Assembly: GCF_018736045.1 (NCBI RefSeq)
Contig: NZ_CP076133.1
Coordinates: 372,001 to 436,000, forward strand
DNA from: Flammeovirga yaeyamensis
GTDB lineage: Bacteria; Bacteroidota; Bacteroidia; Cytophagales; Flammeovirgaceae
Reading direction: 5' to 3'
Length of the DNA: 64,000 bases
In this document: positions 37,027 through 47,468 of the stretch, in pieces
How the letters are laid out: each line of letters begins with the position of its first letter
Position numbering within the stretch: position 1 is the stretch's first letter
Program-made: the position numbers and the translations under genes
Notes under the pieces: generated by a model
What the model was told of the DNA's origin: nothing
Databases searched by the model: none
The model's input: the letters and a program-made list of their open reading frames with translations, nothing else

Positions 37027-40000
37027 TTATTCCTTTATAATTTTGATCGCTTCCGTCGGATAGCTATCCACAAACACTTTGTAGATATACATTCCTTTCC
37101 TCAGTGCATTCAAGTCTGTGCTTATTTGATGTTCACCCGAAGGCAAGTAATCTTTGTATACTTCTTTGACTTTCTGACCTTGGATATTGAACAACTGAAT
37201 TTCTACCTCAGAAGCTTTAGGTAATCTCATTTGCAGATGACTCATGCTTGTGGTCGGGTTAGGATACACCTTCATCGTCAGTTGCTCTGTGCCATCGATG
37301 CTGTTGATCGATCCTTCCACAATCACATAGATAAATTCGTAACTGAAACCGCCATTGAAATCATCAGCTCCATAGGCCAATACTGCTACTCCTTCCTCTT
37401 TTGGAATGATGATCGCCTCATCATCACCATAAGCTACTTCTACGATATCAGGATGGAAGTTCTGAACGAAATAACCCAATACATCCTCGTCCAAATCGGT
37501 AATGTTATTTGGTAATGAGATCATTTTCAGATCACCTCTAGAAGCGTTCATATACAACTCGCTAAAAGGAGTCACAATTGGTGCTCTATTGACATTATTC
37601 ACACCCAAAATCAGAGAATGAGTAGAGTTACCACCCCATTCGTCCTCGACTGTGACTTCGATTTCATAATCTCCTTGATGCTCAAAAGTCGGTTCGATAA
37701 TTAACTGAGCGATGCTATCATTGACATGCTTTACTTCGATAAAGTCGATGGCCGAATCCACAGAGAAACGTAAGGCTGATTTTTCGAAATCGCTTGCCAT
37801 AATGTTGAACACTTTGCTATCGTTTTCATCGACAAAGATCTTCCCGAATTGATCTGGAGTATAAGTGAATTCTGGTGCCACATTACCTTTAATCAAGAAG
37901 TTGACATCCTCGTAATTGACCATTGGATCGTTCGATCTGAAACGTACCGTAGCCAAGTGATTTCCAGTTCTCAGCGAATCGAAATCAATATTGGTGTTGA
38001 TTACTTCGTTGTCGCCAGCTGAAACTGTTCCCGAGTAGGTATCCATTGTGAACCATCCCGTTAAGGCTGTTGCAGATAAAGCTCTCGTTTTCCAGATTCT
38101 TGGCTGATCAGGATCGTAACCCCAGAAGTCGCCACCGTCAAAACTTGTTAGCTGACTGTCGAAATCAAAGTCTTTAGAGTAATCCAAATCGAAACCAACT
38201 TTAAAGTATCCTGGAGGGTGATGCACCACAATCCAATACTCTTCGTTCGGGTCCATGTATACTGGGTTTTCGAAAGGAAGCAAGATCCATTTTTCACCCG
38301 AAGTAAATTCTTGAGTGAAGTTTTCCATCGCTACACGCTCACCTTCCACAGGGTCGGCTCCTCCTTTTACAATCTCAATTCTCACTGTAAACACTCCATT
38401 ATTGATATAGTCGACATTCGATCGAACGTGAGTAATCAAGAAGCCTGCTTCCGGTGCTTTGTGTTTCGAAGCCACCGATGTCGGCATACCTCCTAACGAA
38501 GCCCAGTACCCTTGTGCTTTATTGGTATTGTTGTAGTAATCGTACAATAAGGAATCGGCAAAAGTGATGTCCTCACTATGTTCCACTTTCTGCCCCTCAG
38601 TAAGTCTGTAAATAACTTCCGCTTGGTAGTTTAAAGAACTATTCCCATTATTCACCACAGAAATCTGATGCTGCATTGTTTCCTGATCAGTCACCTCAAT
38701 CGTCACATCTTCAGTAGGAATATGTAATACTGGAGGATCGATCATGACCGCTTTCACCGTCGTTGAATATTCTGTACCATTTACTTCCCAAGTGATGACC
38801 TCGTTGATATCAGTTAGTGTTTCTGCCGCATAGGCGACATACAACGTATCTTCACTTTGTGGTGCAACAATAATATCATCGTATATCTGACCAGTTCCAC
38901 TCGTAAATATTTTCTTTCCATCGGCATATTGCACCTCTAGTCCGTTGTCATCATCATATAGAATTTTATCTAATTGATAGGATTTCGTTCCTATATTTTT
39001 CAGAATGATGGGTTGAACGAAAACTTCATCTTCGATATAGAATAAAGTATCAAAGTTCACCATCTCCGCAATCTCAGGTGATGCTTCCCCGTAGACATCA
39101 ATTTCTAGAGGTAGGAAGCTTACCGAGTCTTCGAACATACTATTTGATACCACCCAAAGAGTATCTTCATAATGACCATCGAAAACCATCGATCCATCCA
39201 ATTGAATAGTGAATTCTTCCCTGGCGTTTGGTCTCACAAATCCTTTGGCAGGAGGGGTAATTAAGATTCTTCTATGGTCATCAAATTCTTGACCGTAAAC
39301 CGCTTCCCAATCCACTTCGTTTCTACCTAAATCAATTACAAAACGCTCGTCTGGAGATTCGATACCAAAGTTGAATTCACCATTATACGTATCGACATCA
39401 TCGTACAAGAATTCGATTTGTCCATTCTTGTGAAGGATGGCTTGGAAAGTGGCTGCACCTCCTACAACTTCACCTTGCTGATGCACCATCATGTGCCATT
39501 CGAATACCGCTTTATCATCGAATGCTTGATAATACAATCCGCTTTCTGCGACCACTTTATTAAGGGTAAACAATGCCCAATGAGGAGCGATTAGCCCTTT
39601 TTGTAAATCGTCTTTTACAAACAACGGATGCGTATTATTTGTGTTTAATTCTGGAGGAACAATAGAAATATAACCGTGCTCGTTCATCCATGCACTATCG
39701 TATTCCTCACCATAGAACCAGAATTTAAACGGTAACTTTACGCCTTGGTAAGCATCCGAAGAAACATGAATTCTGTTCTCTTCTTTTACAATACTTTCGT
39801 AAGAATAACCAAGGTAAGCCGATGGATCGTCTTGCGTATCGGTCACACCATAATCGAACGACAAAGTATCTGCAGATTCCCTTGTATAATCTTCCAAACC
39901 AAGTACACTCAAAATGTTCTTTGGAAGGATAGAATACCACAAGTTTTGATCGTTGGAATTGTTCTCGATCTCAAACGCCATTTCTTTGATTTCGCCTGCA

Positions 40001-43000
40001 TTTAGTTCGATATGCACTGGGGCATTATCAAATGCTAAGCGAGGACTTTCTAGCGAGAACCCTTTGATATCGACGTGTAATTCTTCACCATTGGATAACG
40101 TAATTATCGCCACATCATCTTTAGTTACTTTCGTCAAAGGAGCGAAGCTAAAGAAGAACTTATTTTCCGATTGAGGAGCGACCCAATAAGGCAATTCGAT
40201 ATCCGAAAGAATGTATTCCGGAAGGTCGACTTGCGTAATTTCAACTCCTTTGCTACCTGCATTATCAACTGATAATTCCAGTGATAGCGTATCGTTTACA
40301 GTGACTGCTTCGAAGTTCAATTCATCTACATTTAGCGTAACATCTTCTTCACCAATCACCGTTAAATTCACCTCCACTTCTTGATACGGATCCGTACCAT
40401 TGTTGAAAATAAATAGCTTATTTAAGTGATCTCCATCCGTAAGATTAAAATCCAGATGATTGACAGTTAGTGTAATGTCTGTCGATTCTCCTTTCAATAG
40501 AGTACCTTCTTGAGGAGTGACCATTTTTACAAACGGCTTGTCCTCGTGACGCTCGTAACGGATCACGAAATCGTCTTTTAGTGGAGAAACATAACCGTCG
40601 GCTACATTGTCTTGTGCTCTTGCTTGGAAAGTGATACCGTAGTCCTCTTCGATATTTTGAATACCGATTAGACCTTTGTCATAGAAATTCGACGTCTCAA
40701 TGTCTTTGTATCTGAACTCTATCGTACCATCAGCAAAAAGTACTGCTTGGATCGTCATCTCACCTTCTCGGTTGTTTTGTATCACTTTATGGTATTGAAC
40801 GATAAAGCGATCGCCCTTACTTTCGTAGTAAATCTCACCACGCTTCACTCCCGTTTGAAAGTTTCTGATTGGATCGAAACCATGCCACATTAAGGCGATA
40901 CCTCCTTCGGCTTTATTGGCCATCGGGAAGCTAAAATCAGCGTTAGTCGTCCATAACTGACCAAAACTCATTACCCCTTCTGCATTGATATTGATTCTAT
41001 CGAAAACGCCATCGAAGTAAGGGAAATCAAAGCCCATTTCAATTCCATAAGCGGTAGCGTAAGCCAATGTAATATGACTGATCGGCGTACCTGTTGTAGA
41101 GATATCTTCGAATGCCCCTGCCATAGGTCCATTCAAGTCGTCGGAGGTGATTTCTGTATAAATGGAAGTCACTCTTCTTGGCGACTCAATCTCGTCTGTT
41201 GGATAATGTCCCTCAGAGAACAACTCTCTGATATCGTTTTGGTTGCCTTCGTATTTTTCGTATAAATCTGATGGAATACGATAGGTTAAAGGATAGTCGC
41301 CAGTGTTTTCTAAAGTGAAACTTAACTCTACTTCTTCCTCGTTTTCATAATTCACCGTGGTGTTTAAATTGGCATTCTTTACGGTAGCAATCGCAGGTGA
41401 TGATGCTTGCGCAGTCACTAACAATTTAACATCACCTATGTTGGTGTTTAAAGTGATGTAGCCCTGATGCATTCCCAAAGATTGTGGGGTATAATTCACC
41501 GCTAAATTGACCTCCTCACGAGCATAAATGAATAAGGTGTCTTCATCATTTTTAATCAGTTCTAAACCGTCAATGTCTGATGTATAATCGTAGATTTCCA
41601 AGTTACCATAGCCATTGTTCGCCACATGTAATTCGTTGTACTGTTCAACGCCAACAAAGCTTTGGTCTAAGTGATAAATATCTTCAACATCTAAGTAAGG
41701 TGTCTGACCTTTTACGGTTACATCTACAAATACACTTGCAGCAGGATAATTCGGGTCGTTAGTGTATAAACCTACCACACTTTTATGCAGACCATTGATT
41801 AATCCCGATGGATCAATTTTTAAAGAAGGTGTTTCGTCTTTGTGTGGTCCAACTTCTCCTTCGTGAGGATCCATGTACACCCAAGCACCATCGTTACCTG
41901 TACTTAATGCTCTAACTTTTAGGTAGTAATACAGCCAAACTGCTCTGTATTGTGCATTCTCGAATGTTCTACCTGAGTTTCTAGACACCCAATACACATC
42001 TCCAGGATAAGTACCCGATAGGTTGCAAGTAATAGGGAAAGGATCGTTGGTGGGATGGTGCATGACTACCCAGAATACCTCGTCGTTTTCGAAACGGAAG
42101 TTTCTTGTTAAAGGTATTTCAATCCAACCTAAAGTAGAGTCGCGAACATAGAAATCTTGAGTGTGAATGGTCTCTGCATAGGTAGGACCTTCAATACCTC
42201 CTTTACGGATTTCTACTACAATCGGCTCTTCTGTGTTTACTGTGTTGACGAATGCTGCGACATGGGTAAGGTTAAAGGTAAGCCCTCTGTTAATTTCGAA
42301 TACAGTTGCATGAGAGAAGCCCATAATTTCTGGAGCATCTACTCCTAATGCATTTTCAGGCCACTCGTCCCAATCGTACTGAAGTCCAGATCTGTATTCT
42401 CCGATTTGCTTCAAGGTATCAAAAGAAGGATGTCTTTCTAAAGGTACTTCTCCGATATTGGCCATTACGCCTTGGTTGTTTGGAGAAGCATAAGCAGGTG
42501 CTTTATTAGTATTGGGTTGATGCAAAGTGATCGTAGGCATGCCATCAGCATCAAATACTATTTTAGCCCCTGAATCCTCCACATAGTTTTGTGAAGACAA
42601 GTATTCATCCAACGATTCTTCTGGAATATATCCGAAATTCTTCGCATAAGCCGACCATTTCAAAATACCGCCTTTTGTATTTTTAATGATGATATTTTCC
42701 GACAGCATCTCTTGCTGTTGAACATCAATTTCTAAGATGATAGAATCTTGTTCCAAAACCAATCGAGGGGCTTCACCTGTGGTAATCTTCAAGATATTTG
42801 ATCTATCCGATTCATTTCCCCATTTATCGACTGCTTTAACAATGAAGTAGAAATCTTGCTTCTCTCTTGTATTGCCAATCGTTAAACGGAATGTCTCTCC
42901 GGCATTAACACTACTTTCGAATACATAAGGAGAAATTGATTCGTAGTTGTCTTCTGTAAGCTCTAGCTGACTAAACCAAACGTAAAAAGCATTCGGTTGC

Positions 43001-44598
43001 TCATCGTCGGCATCGTAAGGAACTTTCCATGTAACATCAAAAGCATCGTGGTAAACGTTCTCTGCTTTAATCACTGGAGTTTCCGGCTTCTGATCGGAGT
43101 TAACGGATAATGAATTCACGGCATTCAACATTCCTCGACCCACCAAACCGTTCCAATATTCGTGCATGTCATCATCAAAAGGTTGAGAGAAATCGATGAT
43201 TCTTTGCTTTAAATCTTCTGGAGTAAAATCTTCACCTCCGAATTCTGAAAGTACTAAAGCAGCCACACCAGAAACATGAGGACAAGCCATAGAAGTACCT
43301 TGCATAAATGCATATTGATTCCCTGGTACAGTACTTAAAACACCTTCATATTGCACATTAAAAAGTGATCCACCCGGTGCTAAAATGTCAACATGTGTAC
43401 CGTGAGTGGTATATTCTGTAGGATTGTTGGAAGCATCTGAAGCGGCAACTGTATATACTTTTTCATACATACCCGGCCAGATTTCTTGATTGTACCCCGT
43501 GTTACCAGCAGAGAAAAATACAATACCACCTTTCATTGGGGAACCTTCGTATTGACCTGCTTCTTCAATGAAGTAATCGATCGCATCCAACACTTCTTGC
43601 TCGTAGTATCCAGTGGAAGTATAAGACCAAGAGTTTTGAGCGATGACCGCTCCATTATCGGCTGCATAGACAAATGCATTGGCTACACCCGTTGATGAAC
43701 CCGATTGCAAGAAAATCTGACAAGACATTAATCTCGCACCAGAACCTTCCGTACCGTCTCCACCAGCTACACCGCCAACACCAATACCGTTGTTGTTCGT
43801 TGCTGCTACTGTTCCACCAACATGAGAACCGTGATCTGTTGCCGATACATTACCACCAGCCACAAAGTTGTATCCGTTAATATCGTCTACATAACCGTTT
43901 TGATCATCATCTACTCCGGGTTCGCCATTGGCCTCCGCTTCGTTGACCCACATGGCATCTTTCAAATCGTCGTGAGCCACGTCCATACCGCCATCAATAA
44001 TGGCAACAATTACATCGCTTGATCCAGTTGTTTTTTCCCAAGCTTTAAATAAATCGATGTCTGCATCAGCTTCTCCGATAATATCCCCGTAGTTCTCGTA
44101 ATGCCATTGATCTTTCAAGAAAGGGTCATCAAATGGATAGGAATTCTGAACTCTTTGGCTAGAACTTGGTGTATAAGGTTTGAATTCAGCAGGCTCGATA
44201 TACGACTTTTTATATACCGGTTTGGCAATCTCCACTCCATCCAAAACTTGATAACTTTCAACCATATGCGCAGGAGAACGGACCTCGTCGAAGGAGATTT
44301 CGTACCAAAGGTGCAATCCGTGTGCCCTATGTTTCGCCTCATTTTTTAGAGAGAAAGGGAAAACTCTTTTGAACCCATCAATTTGCTGAGAGGTATTGAA
44401 TGCATCGATTTGAGTGACTCCCGTTAGATCCACTCTTGTATCCTGATCGGGGGTATCGATCGTTCTAAAGTTCCTCACCATATTTGGAGAGAACTTTACT
44501 CTAATCTTTCCTGGTACTACTTCTGGCGTCTGACCAAAAGCAGTACTTCCTAGGCATAGGAAAAGGGAAAGAATAATTAAATTATATATCTTTTTCAT
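37027..44598 (-). CDS. Giant T9SS-secreted subtilisin-like serine protease
   Basis: 2,523 residues: signal peptide (1-22), pro-region (to about 185), then an S8 domain with Asp 202 (VIVAIIDGGMD), His 256 (DHGSHVGGTVA), Asn 366 (SAGNTG) and Ser 436 (MQGTSMACPHVSG), all intact. An FN3-like domain (about 510-605) follows, then some 1,800 residues of beta modules: repeated Ig-like choice-of-anchor units, two nidogen-like units (IEFRYKDIE, IEFLYDDVD), two long paired units with VVMHHP and VVHHPPG, and a cadherin-like domain. The end (MKVYPNPTTSMSHLQ to AIKIIKE) is a type A T9SS sorting domain. It would be secreted to the surface to cut proteins. It starts 11 bp after the FISUMP gene in a SusCD operon. 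Confidence 0.93.
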   Translation of the reverse strand: MKKIYNLIILSLFLCLGSTAFGQTPEVVPGKIRVKFSPNMVRNFRTIDTPDQDTRVDLTGVTQIDAFNTSQQIDGFKRVFPFSLKNEAKHRAHGLHLWYEISFDEVRSPAHMVESYQVLDGVEIAKPVYKKSYIEPAEFKPYTPSSSQRVQNSYPFDDPFLKDQWHYENYGDIIGEADADIDLFKAWEKTTGSSDVIVAIIDGGMDVAHDDLKDAMWVNEAEANGEPGVDDDQNGYVDDINGYNFVAGGNVSATDHGSHVGGTVAATNNNGIGVGGVAGGDGTEGSGARLMSCQIFLQSGSSTGVANAFVYAADNGAVIAQNSWSYTSTGYYEQEVLDAIDYFIEEAGQYEGSPMKGGIVFFSAGNTGYNQEIWPGMYEKVYTVAASDASNNPTEYTTHGTHVDILAPGGSLFNVQYEGVLSTVPGNQYAFMQGTSMACPHVSGVAALVLSEFGGEDFTPEDLKQRIIDFSQPFDDDMHEYWNGLVGRGMLNAVNSLSVNSDQKPETPVIKAENVYHDAFDVTWKVPYDADDEQPNAFYVWFSQLELTEDNYESISPYVFESSVNAGETFRLTIGNTREKQDFYFIVKAVDKWGNESDRSNILKITTGEAPRLVLEQDSIILEIDVQQQEMLSENIIIKNTKGGILKWSAYAKNFGYIPEESLDEYLSSQNYVEDSGAKIVFDADGMPTITLHQPNTNKAPAYASPNNQGVMANIGEVPLERHPSFDTLKQIGEYRSGLQYDWDEWPENALGVDAPEIMGFSHATVFEINRGLTFNLTHVAAFVNTVNTEEPIVVEIRKGGIEGPTYAETIHTQDFYVRDSTLGWIEIPLTRNFRFENDEVFWVVMHHPTNDPFPITCNLSGTYPGDVYWVSRNSGRTFENAQYRAVWLYYYLKVRALSTGNDGAWVYMDPHEGEVGPHKDETPSLKIDPSGLINGLHKSVVGLYTNDPNYPAASVFVDVTVKGQTPYLDVEDIYHLDQSFVGVEQYNELHVANNGYGNLEIYDYTSDIDGLELIKNDEDTLFIYAREEVNLAVNYTPQSLGMHQGYITLNTNIGDVKLLVTAQASSPAIATVKNANLNTTVNYENEEEVELSFTLENTGDYPLTYRIPSDLYEKYEGNQNDIRELFSEGHYPTDEIESPRRVTSIYTEITSDDLNGPMAGAFEDISTTGTPISHITLAYATAYGIEMGFDFPYFDGVFDRININAEGVMSFGQLWTTNADFSFPMANKAEGGIALMWHGFDPIRNFQTGVKRGEIYYESKGDRFIVQYHKVIQNNREGEMTIQAVLFADGTIEFRYKDIETSNFYDKGLIGIQNIEEDYGITFQARAQDNVADGYVSPLKDDFVIRYERHEDKPFVKMVTPQEGTLLKGESTDITLTVNHLDFNLTDGDHLNKLFIFNNGTDPYQEVEVNLTVIGEEDVTLNVDELNFEAVTVNDTLSLELSVDNAGSKGVEITQVDLPEYILSDIELPYWVAPQSENKFFFSFAPLTKVTKDDVAIITLSNGEELHVDIKGFSLESPRLAFDNAPVHIELNAGEIKEMAFEIENNSNDQNLWYSILPKNILSVLGLEDYTRESADTLSFDYGVTDTQDDPSAYLGYSYESIVKEENRIHVSSDAYQGVKLPFKFWFYGEEYDSAWMNEHGYISIVPPELNTNNTHPLFVKDDLQKGLIAPHWALFTLNKVVAESGLYYQAFDDKAVFEWHMMVHQQGEVVGGAATFQAILHKNGQIEFLYDDVDTYNGEFNFGIESPDERFVIDLGRNEVDWEAVYGQEFDDHRRILITPPAKGFVRPNAREEFTIQLDGSMVFDGHYEDTLWVVSNSMFEDSVSFLPLEIDVYGEASPEIAEMVNFDTLFYIEDEVFVQPIILKNIGTKSYQLDKILYDDDNGLEVQYADGKKIFTSGTGQIYDDIIVAPQSEDTLYVAYAAETLTDINEVITWEVNGTEYSTTVKAVMIDPPVLHIPTEDVTIEVTDQETMQHQISVVNNGNSSLNYQAEVIYRLTEGQKVEHSEDITFADSLLYDYYNNTNKAQGYWASLGGMPTSVASKHKAPEAGFLITHVRSNVDYINNGVFTVRIEIVKGGADPVEGERVAMENFTQEFTSGEKWILLPFENPVYMDPNEEYWIVVHHPPGYFKVGFDLDYSKDFDFDSQLTSFDGGDFWGYDPDQPRIWKTRALSATALTGWFTMDTYSGTVSAGDNEVINTNIDFDSLRTGNHLATVRFRSNDPMVNYEDVNFLIKGNVAPEFTYTPDQFGKIFVDENDSKVFNIMASDFEKSALRFSVDSAIDFIEVKHVNDSIAQLIIEPTFEHQGDYEIEVTVEDEWGGNSTHSLILGVNNVNRAPIVTPFSELYMNASRGDLKMISLPNNITDLDEDVLGYFVQNFHPDIVEVAYGDDEAIIIPKEEGVAVLAYGADDFNGGFSYEFIYVIVEGSINSIDGTEQLTMKVYPNPTTSMSHLQMRLPKASEVEIQLFNIQGQKVKEVYKDYLPSGEHQISTDLNALRKGMYIYKVFVDSYPTEAIKIIKE

Positions 44599-44609
44599 TG
44601 GGATTTCGA

Positions 44610-46043
44610 TTAGTTTTGAACGTCTCTAATGTATCGTACAGATAAAGCGTAATGCGGAATAAATATTCCGATACCCACTAGAGATCCTTCATTAATTTGG
44701 AAGGCTTGAGGGAAGCTGTTTTCGATCGTCTGACCTTCTGGAAGCTTCACCCAATAACGTCCCATCATTTCCATATCACCAAACTGAGGTTGATTACGAT
44801 AGCTTGGCATTTCGAAGTAACCTGAATACGTTAATTCGATACCACTCTTTCCACCAGCTCTTAGGTGATCACCCGCAAAGTTTTGTCCTTCGAATTGCTC
44901 GACTAAATCCCACCACTCTTCGTAAGTAGGTAAACGCCAGCCTTCTGGAGCAAGTAATTCTGCAGCTGTGTAAGAGTATAGTTTGCCATGAATTCTGCGG
45001 TCTTCATCAGAAGATACCACATGACCTGTATGGTTTTCTGCTTCGGCAGCCTGACCATAATACCATGCAGCAATGCCTACATACTCATCCAAATCGTAAT
45101 TCTGAGCCATCCATTCGACATCACCTATTTGAACCGTTTTATATTCTTTGTTATCAAGAGGATCGATCCAAGTGTGATGCAATCCGCCAAACGATAATTT
45201 GACAGTATCGCGTTTCACCTCATTATCATACATCACTTTCCACTCTAATGTATACAGCTCGTTTCTCTCTCCTTGGAACAAGGAATTGGGTAAGTGATTC
45301 GTCACCACATTACCTCCATTACCTTCCAAGATCGTCCATTCCCCTGTTGCTCCTTCTTGAAGGTGACCTTCTAAAGTGAAAAAGTAAGGGGCTTCTCTCG
45401 TGACAATACCCAATTGATCTTCTCCCGCAGAAGCATACAAAGTATCGAAAGTGATTTCCATTTGTTTACTCACTTGAGTTCCTCCATACTGATGTGTCCA
45501 TTGAACTATATAAGTATGTTCTGGTAATCCAGTAAAAGAGGCCATATGATGATGTACATCAGAGAAACTGCCCGAAGTAGAATCTTCTCCTACTAAAGAC
45601 CACGTTCCTTGTGCACCGTATAAAGCTGAATCGGCTTCGAAATGAATGGTAAAACTGTCTTTCACCGTATCGGGCAATACATTGTAGATATTCACCTCCA
45701 TGGGTTGGAAACTGATGTCCATCCAATCGGTAGAATACATATCGCCTTCTCGTACCTCCCATTCTAGAGTGTACAACTGACCAGGTTCACCTCGGAAGAT
45801 AGTCTCTGAAAGATGGATGTCATCAATGATGCCACCTTCTCCTCTTACTACCTTCCAAGTACCTGTCTGACCGTCCTCTAATGTATTCGCAGCAATAGTG
45901 GTCAGATAGCCCTCAGTTACCAATTCAAGTTGATCTATCCCAGCATTAGGCGAAAGTGAGGGGATGCTTTCGTCTCTGCTGCAATGTGTAAAGGCAATCA
46001 TGCAGCATAAGGCAAACATGACCGTATATATTAATTTTACCAT
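44610..46043 (-). CDS. FISUMP-domain lipoprotein with three Ig-like repeats
   Basis: 477 residues with a lipoprotein signal (MIAFTHCSRD, Cys about 21). Three units of about 90 residues follow, each with AG.DQL.....GYLT / GTW.V..G.GG / GE...LYTLEW, then a C-terminal Fibrobacter succinogenes major paralogous (FISUMP) domain: WIDPLDNKEYKTVQIGDVEW, MAQNYDL, LYSYTAAELLAPEGWRLPTY. FISUMP proteins are surface lipoproteins of unclear function. The start codon overlaps the SusD stop (TAATG), and the protease follows after 11 bp, so it takes the place of a substrate-binding partner in this SusCD operon. Confidence 0.85.
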   Translation of the reverse strand: MVKLIYTVMFALCCMIAFTHCSRDESIPSLSPNAGIDQLELVTEGYLTTIAANTLEDGQTGTWKVVRGEGGIIDDIHLSETIFRGEPGQLYTLEWEVREGDMYSTDWMDISFQPMEVNIYNVLPDTVKDSFTIHFEADSALYGAQGTWSLVGEDSTSGSFSDVHHHMASFTGLPEHTYIVQWTHQYGGTQVSKQMEITFDTLYASAGEDQLGIVTREAPYFFTLEGHLQEGATGEWTILEGNGGNVVTNHLPNSLFQGERNELYTLEWKVMYDNEVKRDTVKLSFGGLHHTWIDPLDNKEYKTVQIGDVEWMAQNYDLDEYVGIAAWYYGQAAEAENHTGHVVSSDEDRRIHGKLYSYTAAELLAPEGWRLPTYEEWWDLVEQFEGQNFAGDHLRAGGKSGIELTYSGYFEMPSYRNQPQFGDMEMMGRYWVKLPEGQTIENSFPQAFQINEGSLVGIGIFIPHYALSVRYIRDVQN

Positions 46044-47455
46044 TAGTATCCGTTGTTTTGATGTTCGTCAGAAATCTTGGTGTTGGCATCAATTTCTCCT
46101 TGTGGAATAGGGAAAGTGAAACGGTAGTAATCTGCATCCGATGGACTGATATTCCATTTCGACCAATGCTGTCCTTCTCTCACAAAAGTTTCTTGTCGCC
46201 TTTTGATATCGAACCATCTGAATCCTTCTCCAAACAGTTCTCTACGGCGTTCTTCCAAAATCACTTTGATCAGTTCTTCGCCCGTTTCTGTTGGTTTAGC
46301 AGCGCCTCCATTGGCACGTTGCATAATGGTGTAAACAGCATCTTGAGCAGCGGTGTCGTTGCCTAATTCTGCTTCTGCCTCTGCCAATATCAAATGCATT
46401 TCTGAAGCTCTGATTTTGATCATGTGTGCGTTACCTAAAGCTTCATTGTGACCAAATTTCACCACCAAATAATTGTCTGCATCAATGGGTTCATAGAAAT
46501 CGAAATAACTCTTTCTAATATCACCATCGTCAAACTTATTGATGAAGTTTTCATCGGCTCTAATGGATGAATAACCATATTGAGGCCAGTAGAACGAAGG
46601 CAATGAAAGGTAGATGTTGTTATCCGTACGGGTATAATCCAAGTAGAAGATCGCCTCCGGGTTGTTGCTGAATAACATGAACCCACCCCACATTTCCTCC
46701 ACAGTCATCAAAGGCATATCTTTCATCGCCTTTTCTGCATATTCTTTGGCTTTATCCCATTGATTTAGGATGCTGTAAGTTCTCGCCAATAATGCTTGTG
46801 CACCTTTTTGATCCAACATTCCTTTGTATTCGCTCACACCCATGTGCGTTTCGGCATACAATAAATCTTCGACGATTTGATTGTACACTTCTTGAGTAGT
46901 TGCACGACCTAAATCTTCGTCTTCTGCCTCTGCCGGTGCTGTGGCTAAGATGACGCCCATTCCGTTGGGATCAGTTGTATAATTTTTAGCGTACATCTGA
47001 ATCAAATTCAGGTAACAATACGCTCTCAAGGCTTTGGCTTGTGCTACTAAGGTCTCGATTGCAGCTGTATCTCCATCGTTAATATTAGGTGCATTAGCGA
47101 TGATCATGTTACAATCGTAGATCACTTTATATCCCACTGCCCAAGGATTCGTTGTCCATTGGTAAGTCGATAAAACATTCATTTGATATACAGTAACAAA
47201 CCATCCCCAGTTGTTATCAGAATTGATCATTAAGTCTTCGCCCATCACATCGCTCATGATCTGTACATACAAACCATCGAAGTAAGGTGAACTTAACTGA
47301 TCGTAAGCACCAACCAAAGTCGCTTGAGCGTTTTCTACCGACTCAAAAGCGACATCAGGAGATACTTGCGTAGAAGGTTGGTACTCTAGAAAATCGGAAC
47401 ATGATGTAACCGTCAACATCATTCCGACAAGTGAATTTATGATATATTTTTTCAT
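46043..47455 (-). CDS. SusD/RagB-family lipoprotein of the protease operon
   Basis: 470 residues from the ATG ending at 47455; the open frame 24 bp longer begins with TTG inside susC. The N-terminus (YIINSLVGMMLTVTSCSDF) is a lipoprotein signal. SusD hallmarks are ALRAYCYLNLIQMYAKNY, the TPR-like helices, LLARTYSILNQWDKAKEYAE and the C-terminal ILEERRRELFGEGFRWFDIKR followed by FPIPQGEIDANTKI. It lies 13 bp after susC. With a secreted protease in the same operon instead of glycoside hydrolases, it may capture peptides, as RagB does in Porphyromonas, though a glycan or glycoprotein ligand remains possible. Confidence 0.94.
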   Translation of the reverse strand: MKKYIINSLVGMMLTVTSCSDFLEYQPSTQVSPDVAFESVENAQATLVGAYDQLSSPYFDGLYVQIMSDVMGEDLMINSDNNWGWFVTVYQMNVLSTYQWTTNPWAVGYKVIYDCNMIIANAPNINDGDTAAIETLVAQAKALRAYCYLNLIQMYAKNYTTDPNGMGVILATAPAEAEDEDLGRATTQEVYNQIVEDLLYAETHMGVSEYKGMLDQKGAQALLARTYSILNQWDKAKEYAEKAMKDMPLMTVEEMWGGFMLFSNNPEAIFYLDYTRTDNNIYLSLPSFYWPQYGYSSIRADENFINKFDDGDIRKSYFDFYEPIDADNYLVVKFGHNEALGNAHMIKIRASEMHLILAEAEAELGNDTAAQDAVYTIMQRANGGAAKPTETGEELIKVILEERRRELFGEGFRWFDIKRRQETFVREGQHWSKWNISPSDADYYRFTFPIPQGEIDANTKISDEHQNNGY

Positions 47456-47468
47456 GAATGATGCTGTT

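Noticed and set aside
37231-44349. Many plus-strand frames opposite the giant protease
   Set aside because: They mirror the coding strand, have no signals or families, and the protease frame is uninterrupted with intact catalytic motifs.
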